A DNA stretch of 64,000 bases from Gammaproteobacteria bacterium. Lineage in GTDB: Bacteria > Pseudomonadota > Gammaproteobacteria > Steroidobacterales > Steroidobacteraceae. Both the position numbers and the translations under genes were made by a program. Below the pieces are notes generated by a model, which saw only the letters and a program-made list of their open reading frames with translations, did no database searches and was not told the DNA's origin. Below, piece by piece: positions 55,323 through 64,000 of this stretch (positions within the stretch are counted from its first letter, which is position 1; each line of letters opens with the position of its first letter). The stretch covers positions 310,001 through 374,000 of the forward strand of contig CANGBB010000001.1 in the NCBI GenBank assembly GCA_947452065.1, given 5' to 3'.

Positions 55323-56813
55323 ATGACGCTGCCCTCAGCTCTGTATTCCGTCGCTCAGGTGCGGGCCTTCGACGCGCGTGCCATCGCCACTCAAGGCGTC
55401 ACCGGCTACGAGCTGATGGAGCGTGCCGGCGCAGCTGCTTTGCGAGTGTTGCGGGCGGCGTGGCCCTCCGCGCAGCGTGTGGCCGTCGCCTGCGGTGGTG
55501 GCAACAATGGCGGTGATGGATATGTGCTTGCGCGCCTGTTGAAGGCTGCGGGCCTTGAGGTCCAGGTGCATGCGGTGGTTGATCCATCCGCATTGCGCGG
55601 CGATGCACGTCGCGCCTGCGATGACTATCTGTCCGCAGGCGGTACGCTGGAGCCAGTGTTGCATCCCGATCCAGCGCGTTGTGATGTGATCGTTGATGCG
55701 CTGCTGGGCACCGGATTCAGATCGCCGCTCCGTGAGCCCTTCGCCGGTGTGTGTGCAGTCATCAATGGTAGTGGGCGACCTGTGCTGGCCCTGGACATTC
55801 CCTCAGGGGTGGAGGGTGATACCGGTCAAGCGAGCGCGGGTGCGGTTCGCGCTACCCGTACGCTTTGTTTCGTGGCGCTGAAGCAGGGGCTCTGTCTGGA
55901 GCAAGGACCTGAGTTCAGCGGTGAGCTGCTGCTCGATGATCTGGGTGTGCGCGTCGGTTCAGAAGGTGAGGATCTACCGCGGTGGCACTGTCTTGACGAC
56001 GGCGATGTTCGAGCCGCTCTGCCGCGCCGTGCGCGCGATTCGCACAAGGGGCTGTTTGGCCACGTGTTGGTGGTCGGTGGCAACGCGGGGATGCCGGGTG
56101 CGGCGCGATTGGCCGGCGAGGCCTGCCTGCGGGTAGGTGCCGGACTGGTCACGGTGGCCACTCATCCGGCGCATGCTGCCAATCTGGCGCTGTCGCGCCC
56201 TGAGCTCATGTGCGCGGGTGTGGCTGACGCGGCAGCGCTGCGGCCATGGCTGGAGCGTTGCACGGTGATCGCGATTGGGCCAGGCCTCGGTCAGGATGAC
56301 TGGGCCCGTGCGCTGCTCGCCGAAGTTCTGGCCGTCGGTAAGCCGTCGGTCATCGATGCCGATGCATTGAATTTGCTGGCTGCCCAGGGGTTGCGTCACT
56401 TGCACGCTCCCAGCGTCCTGACGCCGCATCCGGGTGAGGCCGCGCGCCTGCTGGGTGTGGATGCGCGCACGGTTCAATCCGATCGTCGTGGTGCCCAGCA
56501 GCAGCTGTGCGAGCGTAGCGGGGCGGTGGTCGTTCTCAAGGGACATGGCACGTTGGTGGGAAAGGCCGGAGCCATTCCGGCGCTCTGCCGCGCTGGCAAT
56601 CCGGGGATGGCCAGCGCTGGTATGGGTGATGTACTCACGGGCGCCATTGCCGGCGTTCTAGCGCAGTGTCGCGATCCTTGGCTCGCGGCCTGTGCCGGTG
56701 TGCTGATCCACGCCCGTGCCGGCGATACACTGGCGCAACGCTATGGCGCGCGCGGCTTGCTCGCGGGCGACGTTGCCATGGGGCTCACGGCTGAGGCCAA
56801 TCGCGGCGAATGA
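55323..56813 (+). CDS. nnr: Bifunctional NAD(P)H-hydrate epimerase / ADP-dependent NAD(P)H-hydrate dehydratase
   Basis: A 496-residue repair enzyme. The N-terminal YjeF_N epimerase domain has 'VACGGGNNGGDGYVLARLL', and the C-terminal ribokinase-like dehydratase has 'GHVLVVGGNAGMPGAARLAG', 'LTPHPGEAARLLG' and 'GNPGMASAGMGDVLTGAIAG'. It restores hydrated NADH and NADPH. An in-frame ATG at 55314 exists; ATG 55323 fits both the -10 spacing and the family start. It overlaps tsaE by 4 nt. Confidence 0.95.
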   Translation: MTLPSALYSVAQVRAFDARAIATQGVTGYELMERAGAAALRVLRAAWPSAQRVAVACGGGNNGGDGYVLARLLKAAGLEVQVHAVVDPSALRGDARRACDDYLSAGGTLEPVLHPDPARCDVIVDALLGTGFRSPLREPFAGVCAVINGSGRPVLALDIPSGVEGDTGQASAGAVRATRTLCFVALKQGLCLEQGPEFSGELLLDDLGVRVGSEGEDLPRWHCLDDGDVRAALPRRARDSHKGLFGHVLVVGGNAGMPGAARLAGEACLRVGAGLVTVATHPAHAANLALSRPELMCAGVADAAALRPWLERCTVIAIGPGLGQDDWARALLAEVLAVGKPSVIDADALNLLAAQGLRHLHAPSVLTPHPGEAARLLGVDARTVQSDRRGAQQQLCERSGAVVVLKGHGTLVGKAGAIPALCRAGNPGMASAGMGDVLTGAIAGVLAQCRDPWLAACAGVLIHARAGDTLAQRYGARGLLAGDVAMGLTAEANRGE

Positions 56814-57364
56814 CCAAGACCTCTGAATCCAATTCCCTGACTCCGTTTGAGCGGATTGACGAGAGCGGGTGCGTACACCTGAGCTTGGCATCCCCTGAGG
56901 ACACCGAAGCCCTCGGTGCGCATCTCGCTCGCCACTCGCCGTGGGCGCCACAGGGAGGTGTTCTGAGTGCATACCTGCACGGCGAGCTCGGTGCCGGCAA
57001 GACCAGTCTTGCGCAGGCTCTCCTGCGCGCACTGGGTGTGACGGGGCGTATCCCCAGTCCGAGCTACACGCTGGTGGAGCCCTATGACACCCCTCATGGT
57101 CGGGTGTTGCATATTGATCTCTACCGGCTGAACGCCGTCGATGAGCTCGAGGCACTGGGGCTGCGTGACCAGTGGCTCGACTGTGCGTTGCTGCTCATCG
57201 AGTGGCCTGAGAAAGGTGGCTCAGGGTTGCCGGCCTGTGATCTTCGCATAGAGCTCGCTGTGGCCGGGCAGGGTCGTCGGGCCACCCTTTGTGCGACCAG
57301 TGACAGGGGGCGCGAGTGGCTTGGGGGCGTGTGCGGTAACGCCGTAGAAGGTGCTCCCAGGTAA
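56810..57364 (+). CDS. tsaE: tRNA threonylcarbamoyladenosine biosynthesis ATPase TsaE
   Basis: A 184-residue ATPase with Walker A 'HGELGAGKTSLAQALLRALG', the family motif 'IPSPSYTLVEPY' and 'HIDLYRLNAVDELEALGL'. It drives cycling of the TsaB-TsaD complex in t6A37 synthesis. N- and C-terminal extensions make it some 25 residues longer than E. coli TsaE. The order nnr-tsaE-amidase-mutL is the conserved one. Confidence 0.94.
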   Translation: MTKTSESNSLTPFERIDESGCVHLSLASPEDTEALGAHLARHSPWAPQGGVLSAYLHGELGAGKTSLAQALLRALGVTGRIPSPSYTLVEPYDTPHGRVLHIDLYRLNAVDELEALGLRDQWLDCALLLIEWPEKGGSGLPACDLRIELAVAGQGRRATLCATSDRGREWLGGVCGNAVEGAPR

Positions 57365-57374
57365 CTGAAATGTA

Positions 57375-57403
57375 TTGTAAAAACCCTTGTCCCGCACTAA
57401 AGT
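57375..57403 (+). promoter_or_regulatory. Promoter of amiC, leaderless type
   Basis: TTGTAA (57375-57380), 17 nt, TAAAGT (57398-57403), then 6 nt (CTTTCC) and the ATG at 57410. Both boxes are fair, spacing is ideal, and there is no Shine-Dalgarno, so transcription should begin at the start codon. Confidence 0.55.
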
Positions 57404-57409
57404 CTTTCC

Positions 57410-58699
57410 ATGCTTTATAGGGTGGCAAATCAGGCTGACAAGGGTGCGGCGAGGGCACTGCTCGCAGTGCTGACGCTCTTTCTGTTGGGTGCTCCATGGG
57501 CTTCCGCGCAGGCCGCGGCGCAGTTGCAGAAGCTTGCGCTGGAAGCGGATGGCAGTGCTCTCACTCTGACCATGAAGATGCAGGGTGAGGTCCAGGGACG
57601 CACAATGGTGCTGGATAACCCGCGCCGTTTTGTCGTTGACCTGCCAGCCACCCGCGCGGCGGCCAGCCTAAAGCTGCCGGCGGCGCAGGGTTTAGTCGAG
57701 TCACTGCGCATGGGGGCTCAGAAAGATGGTTCGCTGCGCATCGTGATCGGGCTCTCGGCGGGCGCCAGTGCGGGCCTGTCACCGTCCGGCAAGGCCAGCT
57801 CAACGCTTGCTGTGCAGGTGCGCTCAACCGCTAGCGCGTCGATCGCATCCCAGCCTCCCAAGTCGTCGCCGAGTGAATCGAAGTCAGCAGCACCAGCAGC
57901 GCCCGAGGCGCGAGTGCTTGCTGCGCACGCGCCGCCTGAGGCGGGGCGGGATGTCGTGGTGGCGGTCGATGCCGGCCATGGCGGGGAGGATCCGGGTGCC
58001 AGTGGTCCAGCTGGCACACATGAAAAGAACGTGACATTAGCCATCGCCAAACAGTTGGTGGAGCGACTGAATCGCGAGCCGGGCGTCCATGCCATGTTGA
58101 CCCGCGACCGCGATGTCTTTGTGCCTCTTCGTGAACGCGCTGAACGCGCGCGCCGCGCTGGCGCCGACTTGTTTGTTTCTATCCATGCCGACTCGGTTCG
58201 TGATCAGGATGTCGAGGGCGCCTCGGTGTATGTGCTTTCCGAACGCGGCGCATCCAGTGAAGCTGCGCGCATTCTTGCTGATCGCGAAAATGCGGCGGAT
58301 CTGCGCGGCGTGCCGTTGGCCGGCCGGGGGCAGTCACTGGCCTCGGTGCTCGTTGATCTTTCGCAGACAGCGGCGCTGGGTGGCAGTGCCGAGGCAGCCG
58401 GCAATGTGCTGAATGCGCTCGATGCGGTTGGCGCGATCCGCAAGCGCGAGGTTCAGTACGCCGCTTTCGTGGTGCTGAAAGCCCCTGACATGCCATCCAT
58501 GCTGGTGGAGACCGCTTACATCTCCAGCCCGGGAGAGGAGGCTAAGCTGCGTGATCCGAGCTATCAGGCACGCCTTGCCGACGCCATCGGTGGCGGCGTG
58601 CTCAAGTATTTTCGGCTGCATCCGCCGGATGGCACCCGCATGTCGCTGGAGCGGCGTCGCAGCGAAGTCGAAGTCAACCAGATCGCGCAGACGCGTTGA
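57410..58699 (+). CDS. N-acetylmuramoyl-L-alanine amidase (AmiB/AmiC type)
   Basis: A 429-residue periplasmic hydrolase. The signal ends 'APWASAQA'. An AMIN domain (about 38-145, 'PRRFVVDLPATRAAASLKLP') targets the septum. After an Ala/Ser/Pro linker comes an Amidase_3 domain with the zinc His in 'AVDAGHGGEDPGASG', Glu in 'THEKNVTLAIAKQLV', and 'SIHADS' plus 'PSMLVETAYISSPGEEAKL'. It splits the stem peptide from murein during cell separation. No LysM domain follows, unlike E. coli AmiB, so AmiC-like is equally apt. Confidence 0.93.
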   Translation: MLYRVANQADKGAARALLAVLTLFLLGAPWASAQAAAQLQKLALEADGSALTLTMKMQGEVQGRTMVLDNPRRFVVDLPATRAAASLKLPAAQGLVESLRMGAQKDGSLRIVIGLSAGASAGLSPSGKASSTLAVQVRSTASASIASQPPKSSPSESKSAAPAAPEARVLAAHAPPEAGRDVVVAVDAGHGGEDPGASGPAGTHEKNVTLAIAKQLVERLNREPGVHAMLTRDRDVFVPLRERAERARRAGADLFVSIHADSVRDQDVEGASVYVLSERGASSEAARILADRENAADLRGVPLAGRGQSLASVLVDLSQTAALGGSAEAAGNVLNALDAVGAIRKREVQYAAFVVLKAPDMPSMLVETAYISSPGEEAKLRDPSYQARLADAIGGGVLKYFRLHPPDGTRMSLERRRSEVEVNQIAQTR

Positions 58700-58739
58700 T
58701 TCCGTCGGAGGCCGAGGGCAGCACCTTGGCCGCTGCGTG

Positions 58740-58745
58740 TAAACT
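58740..58745 (+). promoter_or_regulatory. -10 element for a probably leaderless mutL mRNA
   Basis: TAAACT, then 6 nt, then GTG at 58752. The -35 is poor. A read-through transcript from amiC is also likely. Confidence 0.38.
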
Positions 58746-58751
58746 GCGCAC

Positions 58752-60557
58752 GTGACCATACGCGTACTGCCATCCAATCTCGTTGACCAGATCGCTGCCG
58801 GTGAAGTGATCGAGCGGCCCGCTTCGGTGGTCAAGGAGCTACTGGAGAACGCACTCGATGCGGGCGCAGGCCGGATCGAAGTCGATATCGAGGGCGGCGG
58901 GCTGCAGCTGATCCGCGTGCGTGATGATGGCTGCGGCATCCCTGCCAGCGAACTGGCGTTGGCCGTGCAGCGCCATGCAACCAGCAAAATCGCCACTCTC
59001 GATGATCTGGCGGCCATTGAAACCCTCGGGTTCCGCGGTGAAGCGCTGCCGTCCATCGGCTCAGTGGCCAAGCTGCGAATTGCCAGTCATGCCCTCGGTG
59101 CTGAACAGGCCGCCGAGCTGCGGGTGGAGGGCGGTGAGCTGATCGGTCCGCGTCCCGCCGCGCATCCGCAGGGCACCACCATTGAAGTGCGTGATCTGTT
59201 CTTCAATGTGCCGGCACGGCGAAAGTTCATGCGTGCCGAAGCCACTGAGTTCGGACATATTCAGCGCTGTGTCGAGCAATTAGCGCTGGCCGTGCCGGGT
59301 GTGGGACTGCGCCTGCGACGCGGTGAGCGTGTGGTGCTGGACCTGCCTGCAGCCGACAGCGATGCCGCGCGTCAGGCCCGTATTTCCAAGATCGTCGGTG
59401 CCGAGTTTCTTGAGCAGGCTCTGCCTGTGCAGTCCGACGGCATGCTGCAGCTCACTGGCTGGATCGGTCTACCGACTGCGGCGCGAACCCATACCGACCT
59501 GCAGTACTGGTTCGTGAATGGCCGCGCGGTGCGTGATCGGCTGCTGGGCAGCGCTGTGCGTGTTGCGTATCGAGACGTCTTGTACGGGGGACGTCATCCC
59601 GCCTACATACTGGATTTGCGTATCGACCCAAGACTCGTTGATGTGAACGCGCATCCGCAGAAGTGGGAGCTGCGTTTCCGCGACAGTCGCGCCGTGCACG
59701 AGTATGTGATGCGTGCCGTTGAGCGCACGCTGGCTGCCACCATGCCCGTCGCTGGCGGACAGGGTGCGGTGAGTGCTGCCGGACTTGTGCCGCAGTCGCC
59801 GCGTATGGGGCAGCTGCCGTTCACCTCCACGCATCACTCGTTTCATTTCGGTCCGGCGCAGGCGGTGCCTGCGGCTGATGCCATGCAGGCACTGCGTGCA
59901 CTGTGGACCGTGTCTGAGCCCACCAACGAACCCACCCAGTCTCTTCCGTCCGGTGTGATCATGGACGCGGGTGCGCGACCGCTGGGTCAGGCCATTGCGC
60001 AGCTGCATGGTCTTTACATTCTCGCGCAGGATGCCAACGGGTTAATCATTGTTGATATGCATGCAGCCCATGAGCGTGTGCTGTACGAGCAGCTCAAGCA
60101 GCAGCGTGGCGTTGGCGCATTGCCGTCGCAGCAATTGCTGACCCCACTGTCGGTGGAGCTGGCCGAGCACGAAGTGGACTCACTGCTGGCGCAGCGCGAC
60201 CGCCTCGCTGAGTTGGGCTTCGAGATCGGGCAGCTGGCTCCAACCCAGGTTACCGTACGGGCGGTCCCAGTATTGTTGGCGCGCAGTGATGTGGCCGAGG
60301 CGCTGCGCACGGTGGTGCGTGATCTGGCCGCGGAGCAGGGCGCGCATCATCTTGAGGGTGCGGTCGATCAGGTCCTCGGCACCATTGCCTGCCGCAGTGC
60401 CATTCACGCCGGTCGACGACTGACGCTTCCGGAGATGGATGCGCTGCTGCGACAGATGGAGCACACCGAACGCGCCAGCCAGTGCAATCACGGTCGTCCA
60501 ACTTGGACACGGATCACGCTGGCCGAGCTCGACAGCCTGTTCCTGCGGGGGCGCTGA
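58752..60557 (+). CDS. mutL: DNA mismatch repair protein MutL
   Basis: A 601-residue protein. The N-terminal GHKL ATPase has 'VKELLENALDAGAG', 'RDDGCGIPASEL' and 'ETLGFRGEALPSIGSV'. A linker (about 330-400) precedes the C-terminal dimerisation domain, with 'VDMHAAHERVLYEQLK' and 'ASQCNHGRPTWTRI'. The endonuclease motif DQHAx2Ex4E reads 'DMHAAHERVLYE', with the conserved Gln replaced by Met. Its activity as a nickase should therefore be judged against the dam/mutH status of the genome. The start is GTG. Confidence 0.96.
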   Translation: MTIRVLPSNLVDQIAAGEVIERPASVVKELLENALDAGAGRIEVDIEGGGLQLIRVRDDGCGIPASELALAVQRHATSKIATLDDLAAIETLGFRGEALPSIGSVAKLRIASHALGAEQAAELRVEGGELIGPRPAAHPQGTTIEVRDLFFNVPARRKFMRAEATEFGHIQRCVEQLALAVPGVGLRLRRGERVVLDLPAADSDAARQARISKIVGAEFLEQALPVQSDGMLQLTGWIGLPTAARTHTDLQYWFVNGRAVRDRLLGSAVRVAYRDVLYGGRHPAYILDLRIDPRLVDVNAHPQKWELRFRDSRAVHEYVMRAVERTLAATMPVAGGQGAVSAAGLVPQSPRMGQLPFTSTHHSFHFGPAQAVPAADAMQALRALWTVSEPTNEPTQSLPSGVIMDAGARPLGQAIAQLHGLYILAQDANGLIIVDMHAAHERVLYEQLKQQRGVGALPSQQLLTPLSVELAEHEVDSLLAQRDRLAELGFEIGQLAPTQVTVRAVPVLLARSDVAEALRTVVRDLAAEQGAHHLEGAVDQVLGTIACRSAIHAGRRLTLPEMDALLRQMEHTERASQCNHGRPTWTRITLAELDSLFLRGR

Positions 60558-60558
60558 C

Positions 60559-61536
60559 ATGTCCTCCCTTGCAAACCCCGGCGCCGCCACAGCGGCGTCG
60601 CGCCTCTCGCCAGTCATCGTACTGACCGGGCCCACAGGCATTGGCAAAAGCCATTGGGCGCTGCAGCTGGCGAATGATTTGCCGGTGGAGATCGTCAGTG
60701 TGGACTCAGCGCAGGTTTATCGTGGGATGGATATCGGTTCGGCCAAGCCGACCGCTGCCGAGCGCGCCAGTATCCCGCATCACCTGATCGACATCCGTGA
60801 TCCGCGGGACAGCTACTCCGCCGGTGATTTTGTGCGTGATGCGCGCTGTGCCATCGATGCGATTCACGGTCGTGGTCGCATCCCGCTGCTGGTGGGCGGC
60901 ACGATGCTGTACCTACGTGGGCTGTACCACGGCATGGCGTTGCTGCCTCCGGCATCCCCGTCAGTGCGAGCGGAGCTGGACGCTGAGGCGGCGAAGCTGG
61001 GCTGGACCGCGATGCATGCTCAGTTGCAGAGCGTCGACGGACTCGCCGCGGCGCGTATCCATCCGAATGATCCGCAGCGCATTCAGCGGGCGCTGGAAGT
61101 GTATCGACTCACGGGCCGCAGCATCAGCAGTTGGCAGGCTGAGACCCAGGGGGCATCGACCGAGTACCGCTGGCTGCGACACGCGCTCTGGCCCTCGGAT
61201 CGAGGGGCGCACGCCATGGCCTTGGCTGATCGCTTCGACGCCATGCTGCGTCTCGGCCTCGCTGAAGAGGTACAGCAGTTACATGCAAGGGGTGACCTGC
61301 ATGCCGATCTTCCGGCGATCCGTTCAGTGGGGTATAGGCAACTGTGGGAATGGGCGGCCGGGCGTTCCAGCCTTGCGGAGGCGCGTGAGCGCGCAATCAT
61401 TGCCACCCGACAGTTAGCGAAGCGTCAGATGACCTGGCTCCGCGCGGACGGCGGACTGCAGGCCTGGGTCGCTGATGCGCCGGAAGAGCTTGAAAAGTTG
61501 CGTAAAATTATTCTCCTGCAGCTGGAACAAAGCTGA
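60559..61536 (+). CDS. miaA: tRNA dimethylallyltransferase MiaA
   Basis: A 325-residue enzyme that adds a dimethylallyl group to A37 of tRNAs reading UNN codons. P-loop 'LTGPTGIGKSHWALQLA', 'VSVDSAQVYRGMDIGSAKP', 'PHHLIDIRDPRDSYSAGDF' and 'SVGYRQLWEW' are present. The open frame begins inside mutL; ATG 60559 sits one base after the mutL stop. Confidence 0.96.
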   Translation: MSSLANPGAATAASRLSPVIVLTGPTGIGKSHWALQLANDLPVEIVSVDSAQVYRGMDIGSAKPTAAERASIPHHLIDIRDPRDSYSAGDFVRDARCAIDAIHGRGRIPLLVGGTMLYLRGLYHGMALLPPASPSVRAELDAEAAKLGWTAMHAQLQSVDGLAAARIHPNDPQRIQRALEVYRLTGRSISSWQAETQGASTEYRWLRHALWPSDRGAHAMALADRFDAMLRLGLAEEVQQLHARGDLHADLPAIRSVGYRQLWEWAAGRSSLAEARERAIIATRQLAKRQMTWLRADGGLQAWVADAPEELEKLRKIILLQLEQS

Positions 61537-61561
61537 CGCTTGGCAGTCAGCATGTTAGAAT
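61533..61561 (+). promoter_or_regulatory. Probable hfq promoter at the end of miaA
   Basis: CTGACG (61533-61538), 17 nt, TAGAAT (61556-61561), about 60 nt before the hfq ATG, in the miaA-hfq gap. In E. coli hfq also has promoters in and after miaA. Confidence 0.45.
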
Positions 61562-61612
61562 TAAGCCATCAAATTCATCGGCACCCGCTTGCACGGCGTG
61601 GTGTGTGACTAG

Positions 61613-61864
<252 letters not shown>

Positions 61865-61887
61865 TGTGCAGGCGGGCGACCTGATCC

Positions 61888-63282
61888 GTGTTTGAACGTC
61901 CGCGGGGCGGTGAGCGTGCCGTGCTGGTACGCATCGGGCTTAATGCACCGGTGCGTGCGGACGATCTCAGCGAGTTCGAACAGCTGGCAAACGCGGCCGG
62001 TGCGCAGGTCGTAGCCACGATCACCGGCCGGCGAGAGCGACCCGATCCGCGCTACTTTCTCGGCAGCGGCAAAGCAGAAGAAGTCAATCAGGCTGCGCGC
62101 ACCCACAACGCTGATCTGGTGCTGGTGGATCATCCGCTCTCGCCCAGTCAGGAACGCAATCTCGAGAAACTGACAGGTCGGCGCGTACTCGATCGCAATG
62201 CGCTGATATTGGATATTTTTGCTCAGCGTGCGCGTAGCCATGAAGGCAAGCTCGAAGTCGAGCTCGCGCAGCTGAAACACCTGGCCAGTCGCCTCGTGCG
62301 GGGCTGGACACATCTGGAGCGTCAGAAGGGCGGTATCGGTCTTCGCGGTCCGGGCGAAACCCAGCTCGAGACCGATCGTCGCCTGCTGGCAACGCGTGTC
62401 CGTACGCTGACGGCGCGGCTCGAGAAATTGCGACAACAGCGCGATACCGGTCGCAGCGCGCGCGCTGAGGTACCGGTTCCTTCCGTAGCGCTGGTCGGTT
62501 ATACCAATGCTGGCAAGTCAACGTTATTCCGCACTGCTACCGGCGCTGACGTGTACGTGGCCAACCAACTGTTCGCCACGCTGGACCCGACCGTGCGCCG
62601 CCTGCAGTTGCCCGGCGGTGCCAATGTGGTGCTCGCCGATACGGTGGGTTTTATTCGCGAGCTGCCGCATGAACTGGTGGCGGCTTTCCAGTCAACGCTG
62701 ACCGAGGCGCGCCTCGCGCATCTGCTGTTGCATGTCATCGACGCCAGCGATGAGCGTCGTGACGAGTACATCGATCAGGTTAATGCGGTGCTGACCGATA
62801 TCGGCGCCGGTGATCTGCCTCAGCTGCGGGTCTACAACAAAATTGATCGGCTCGGGATTGAGCCCCGTATTGAACGCGATGAGAGCGGCGTCATCCGGCA
62901 GGTCTGGATCAGTGCCGCCAGCGGCGCAGGCATGGATCTGCTGCGCGCGGCCATCGCCGAGCGGCTTGAGGTGCATGCCCGGCGGCGCTGGGTTCTCCTG
63001 CCGGCGTCCAGAGGTGGGCTCAGGGCGAAACTGCACGCGGCGGAGGCGGTGCGCGAGGAGCGCGTTCTCCCAGACGGGGCGCTCTGGCTGCAGGTGGATC
63101 TTCCTGAGTCCGAGCTTGAACGACTGGCCCGGGAGCCCGGGGTGAAGGTCGCCGACCGTGCCCCGCCGGACGCATCCGCTTGTGAAGCGTTGCCGGCAAA
63201 CCTAGAATTGAGCCCCTCGCCGCAAGGCACGGCGACCCGTCGCCGCCGCAGCGGCACCCGCAGTCAGGCAGGCCTGAAATAG
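61888..63282 (+). CDS. hflX: GTPase HflX
   Basis: A 464-residue ribosome-associated GTPase that rescues stalled ribosomes. The N-terminal HflX domain has 'GRRERPDPRYFLGSGKAEEV', 'DHPLSPSQERNLEK' and 'GGIGLRGPGETQLETDRRLL'. The G domain has 'GYTNAGKSTLFRT', 'DTVGFIRELPHELV' and 'NKID'. The C-terminal tail is Arg-rich. It starts with GTG 23 nt after hfq. Confidence 0.95.
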   Translation: MFERPRGGERAVLVRIGLNAPVRADDLSEFEQLANAAGAQVVATITGRRERPDPRYFLGSGKAEEVNQAARTHNADLVLVDHPLSPSQERNLEKLTGRRVLDRNALILDIFAQRARSHEGKLEVELAQLKHLASRLVRGWTHLERQKGGIGLRGPGETQLETDRRLLATRVRTLTARLEKLRQQRDTGRSARAEVPVPSVALVGYTNAGKSTLFRTATGADVYVANQLFATLDPTVRRLQLPGGANVVLADTVGFIRELPHELVAAFQSTLTEARLAHLLLHVIDASDERRDEYIDQVNAVLTDIGAGDLPQLRVYNKIDRLGIEPRIERDESGVIRQVWISAASGAGMDLLRAAIAERLEVHARRRWVLLPASRGGLRAKLHAAEAVREERVLPDGALWLQVDLPESELERLAREPGVKVADRAPPDASACEALPANLELSPSPQGTATRRRRSGTRSQAGLK

Positions 63283-63310
63283 CTCAGGCCCGCAATAGGT
63301 CAGGTTAGCC

Positions 63311-64000
63311 ATGTCCTGGAATGAACCCGGAGGAGCGGAGCCCCCCAAGTCGCGTCGTTCGTCCGACGGGAGCGGTGCGTTCCAGACATTCATCAATCGC
63401 TGTGCGCGTTGGCTCCGCGGTGGTCAGGACAGCGGTGACGGGAATGATTTCGCCCTGCTGATGAGAACGCTGCTCGCACTGCTAGTGGTGGGCTGGCTGG
63501 GCAGCGGCTTCTACCAGATCGACGCGGCGGAGCGGGGCGTCATCCAGCGCTTTGGCAAGTTCGCCAGTATGACGGCCACCGGCTCCGGTATGGGCTGGCA
63601 CCTGCCGTGGCCCATAGAGACTCTCAGCAAGATCGACGTCTCCGGTATCAACTCGATCGACTACCAGTCGCGTGTTCTGACTTCCGACGTCAATCTGGTC
63701 AACATCACCTGCGCGGTCCAGTACCAAAACACCGATGCGCTCAAGGTTCTGTTCCAGGTCCGTGACCCCGAGGCCACGCTCCGCGAGGTTAGCGAGAGCG
63801 CCATCCGCGAAGTGATCGGTCAGAGCACGCTGGATTCGGTGCTGGCCGGCGCATCTCGTGCGGCTATCACTTCCAGCACGCGCGATCTGATCCAAAAAAC
63901 GCTAGACGGTTATCAGAGCGGTGTGCGCGTGGTGAGCGTCAACCTCACCGAGGTGCAGGTGCCGGAGGCGGTCCAGAGCGCGCAGCGTGATGCCAACAAG
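63311..64000 (+). CDS. hflK: Membrane protease modulator HflK, 5' part
   Basis: The frame is open for 230 codons to the window edge. The N-terminus 'MSWNEPGG' and a membrane helix 'LLMRTLLALLVVGWLGSGFY' (about residues 54-73) are followed by the SPFH/band-7 domain: 'AAERGVIQRFGKFAS', 'GMGWHLPWPIE' and 'SESAIREVIGQSTLDSVL'. HflK with HflC surrounds FtsH and limits its proteolysis. The C-terminus and hflC lie outside the window. Confidence 0.95.
   Translation, partial: MSWNEPGGAEPPKSRRSSDGSGAFQTFINRCARWLRGGQDSGDGNDFALLMRTLLALLVVGWLGSGFYQIDAAERGVIQRFGKFASMTATGSGMGWHLPWPIETLSKIDVSGINSIDYQSRVLTSDVNLVNITCAVQYQNTDALKVLFQVRDPEATLREVSESAIREVIGQSTLDSVLAGASRAAITSSTRDLIQKTLDGYQSGVRVVSVNLTEVQVPEAVQSAQRDANK

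Overview
The window looks like a chromosomal segment of a GC-rich Gammaproteobacterium. The gene orders (yajC-secD-secF; rlmN-pilW-rodZ-hisS-yfgM-bamB-der; xseA/guaB-guaA; tadA/mltF; pcnB-folK-nucleoside kinase-panB-panC; queG/nnr-tsaE-amiC-mutL-miaA-hfq-hflX-hflK) are those of the class. A deoxynucleoside kinase between folK and panB, together with the many soil-type accessory genes, suggests the Xanthomonadales/Nevskiales/Steroidobacterales side. That placement is inferred from gene content and was not tested by a search. No phage, IS element, integrase or CRISPR array was seen.

Layout. 1-8.9 kb: end of tgt, the SecDF-YajC translocase accessory genes, a TerC-family membrane protein and a complete branched-chain amino acid type ABC transporter (livKHMGF order). 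8.9-19.9 kb: suhB, divergent from trmJ; an unusual cysteine desulfurase fused to a Cys-less IscU-like domain; an A-type Fe-S carrier; ndk; and the rlmN-to-der run, from which ispG is missing. 19.9-25.2 kb: M23 peptidase and xseA, divergent from guaB-guaA.

25.2-42.5 kb is an accessory block between guaA and tadA, genes that sit close together in related genomes. It holds a DUF6152 protein, a TIGR02450-type small protein, and a PQQ quinoprotein dehydrogenase with a PepSY membrane protein, divergent from a receptor very like PqqU (YncD). It continues with SET, YkgJ and ATE/GNAT-like genes, a voltage-gated K+ channel, an FGE-like protein, a metallophosphoesterase, an SxtJ/DUF5989/carbamoyltransferase cassette, a SOUL protein, and DUF2256 with an Fe-S photolyase/cryptochrome. 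42.5-49.7 kb: tadA, mltF, tRNA-Ser(CGA), a serine hydrolase, a broken chaA-type antiporter, a beta-barrel protein, a poly-Ser lipoprotein and tRNA-Glu(CTC). 49.8-64 kb returns to conserved operons and ends inside hflK.

Two themes stand out. First, many genes have a -10 hexamer 5-8 nt before the start codon (trmJ, iscA, xseA, pqqU, the SOUL gene, nnr, amiC, mutL), which predicts leaderless mRNAs. Second, the accessory block pairs a cofactor importer (PqqU) with an enzyme that needs that cofactor. Two small genes that are easy to miss, DUF5989 (50 aa) and DUF2256 (55 aa), are annotated here from direct translation.
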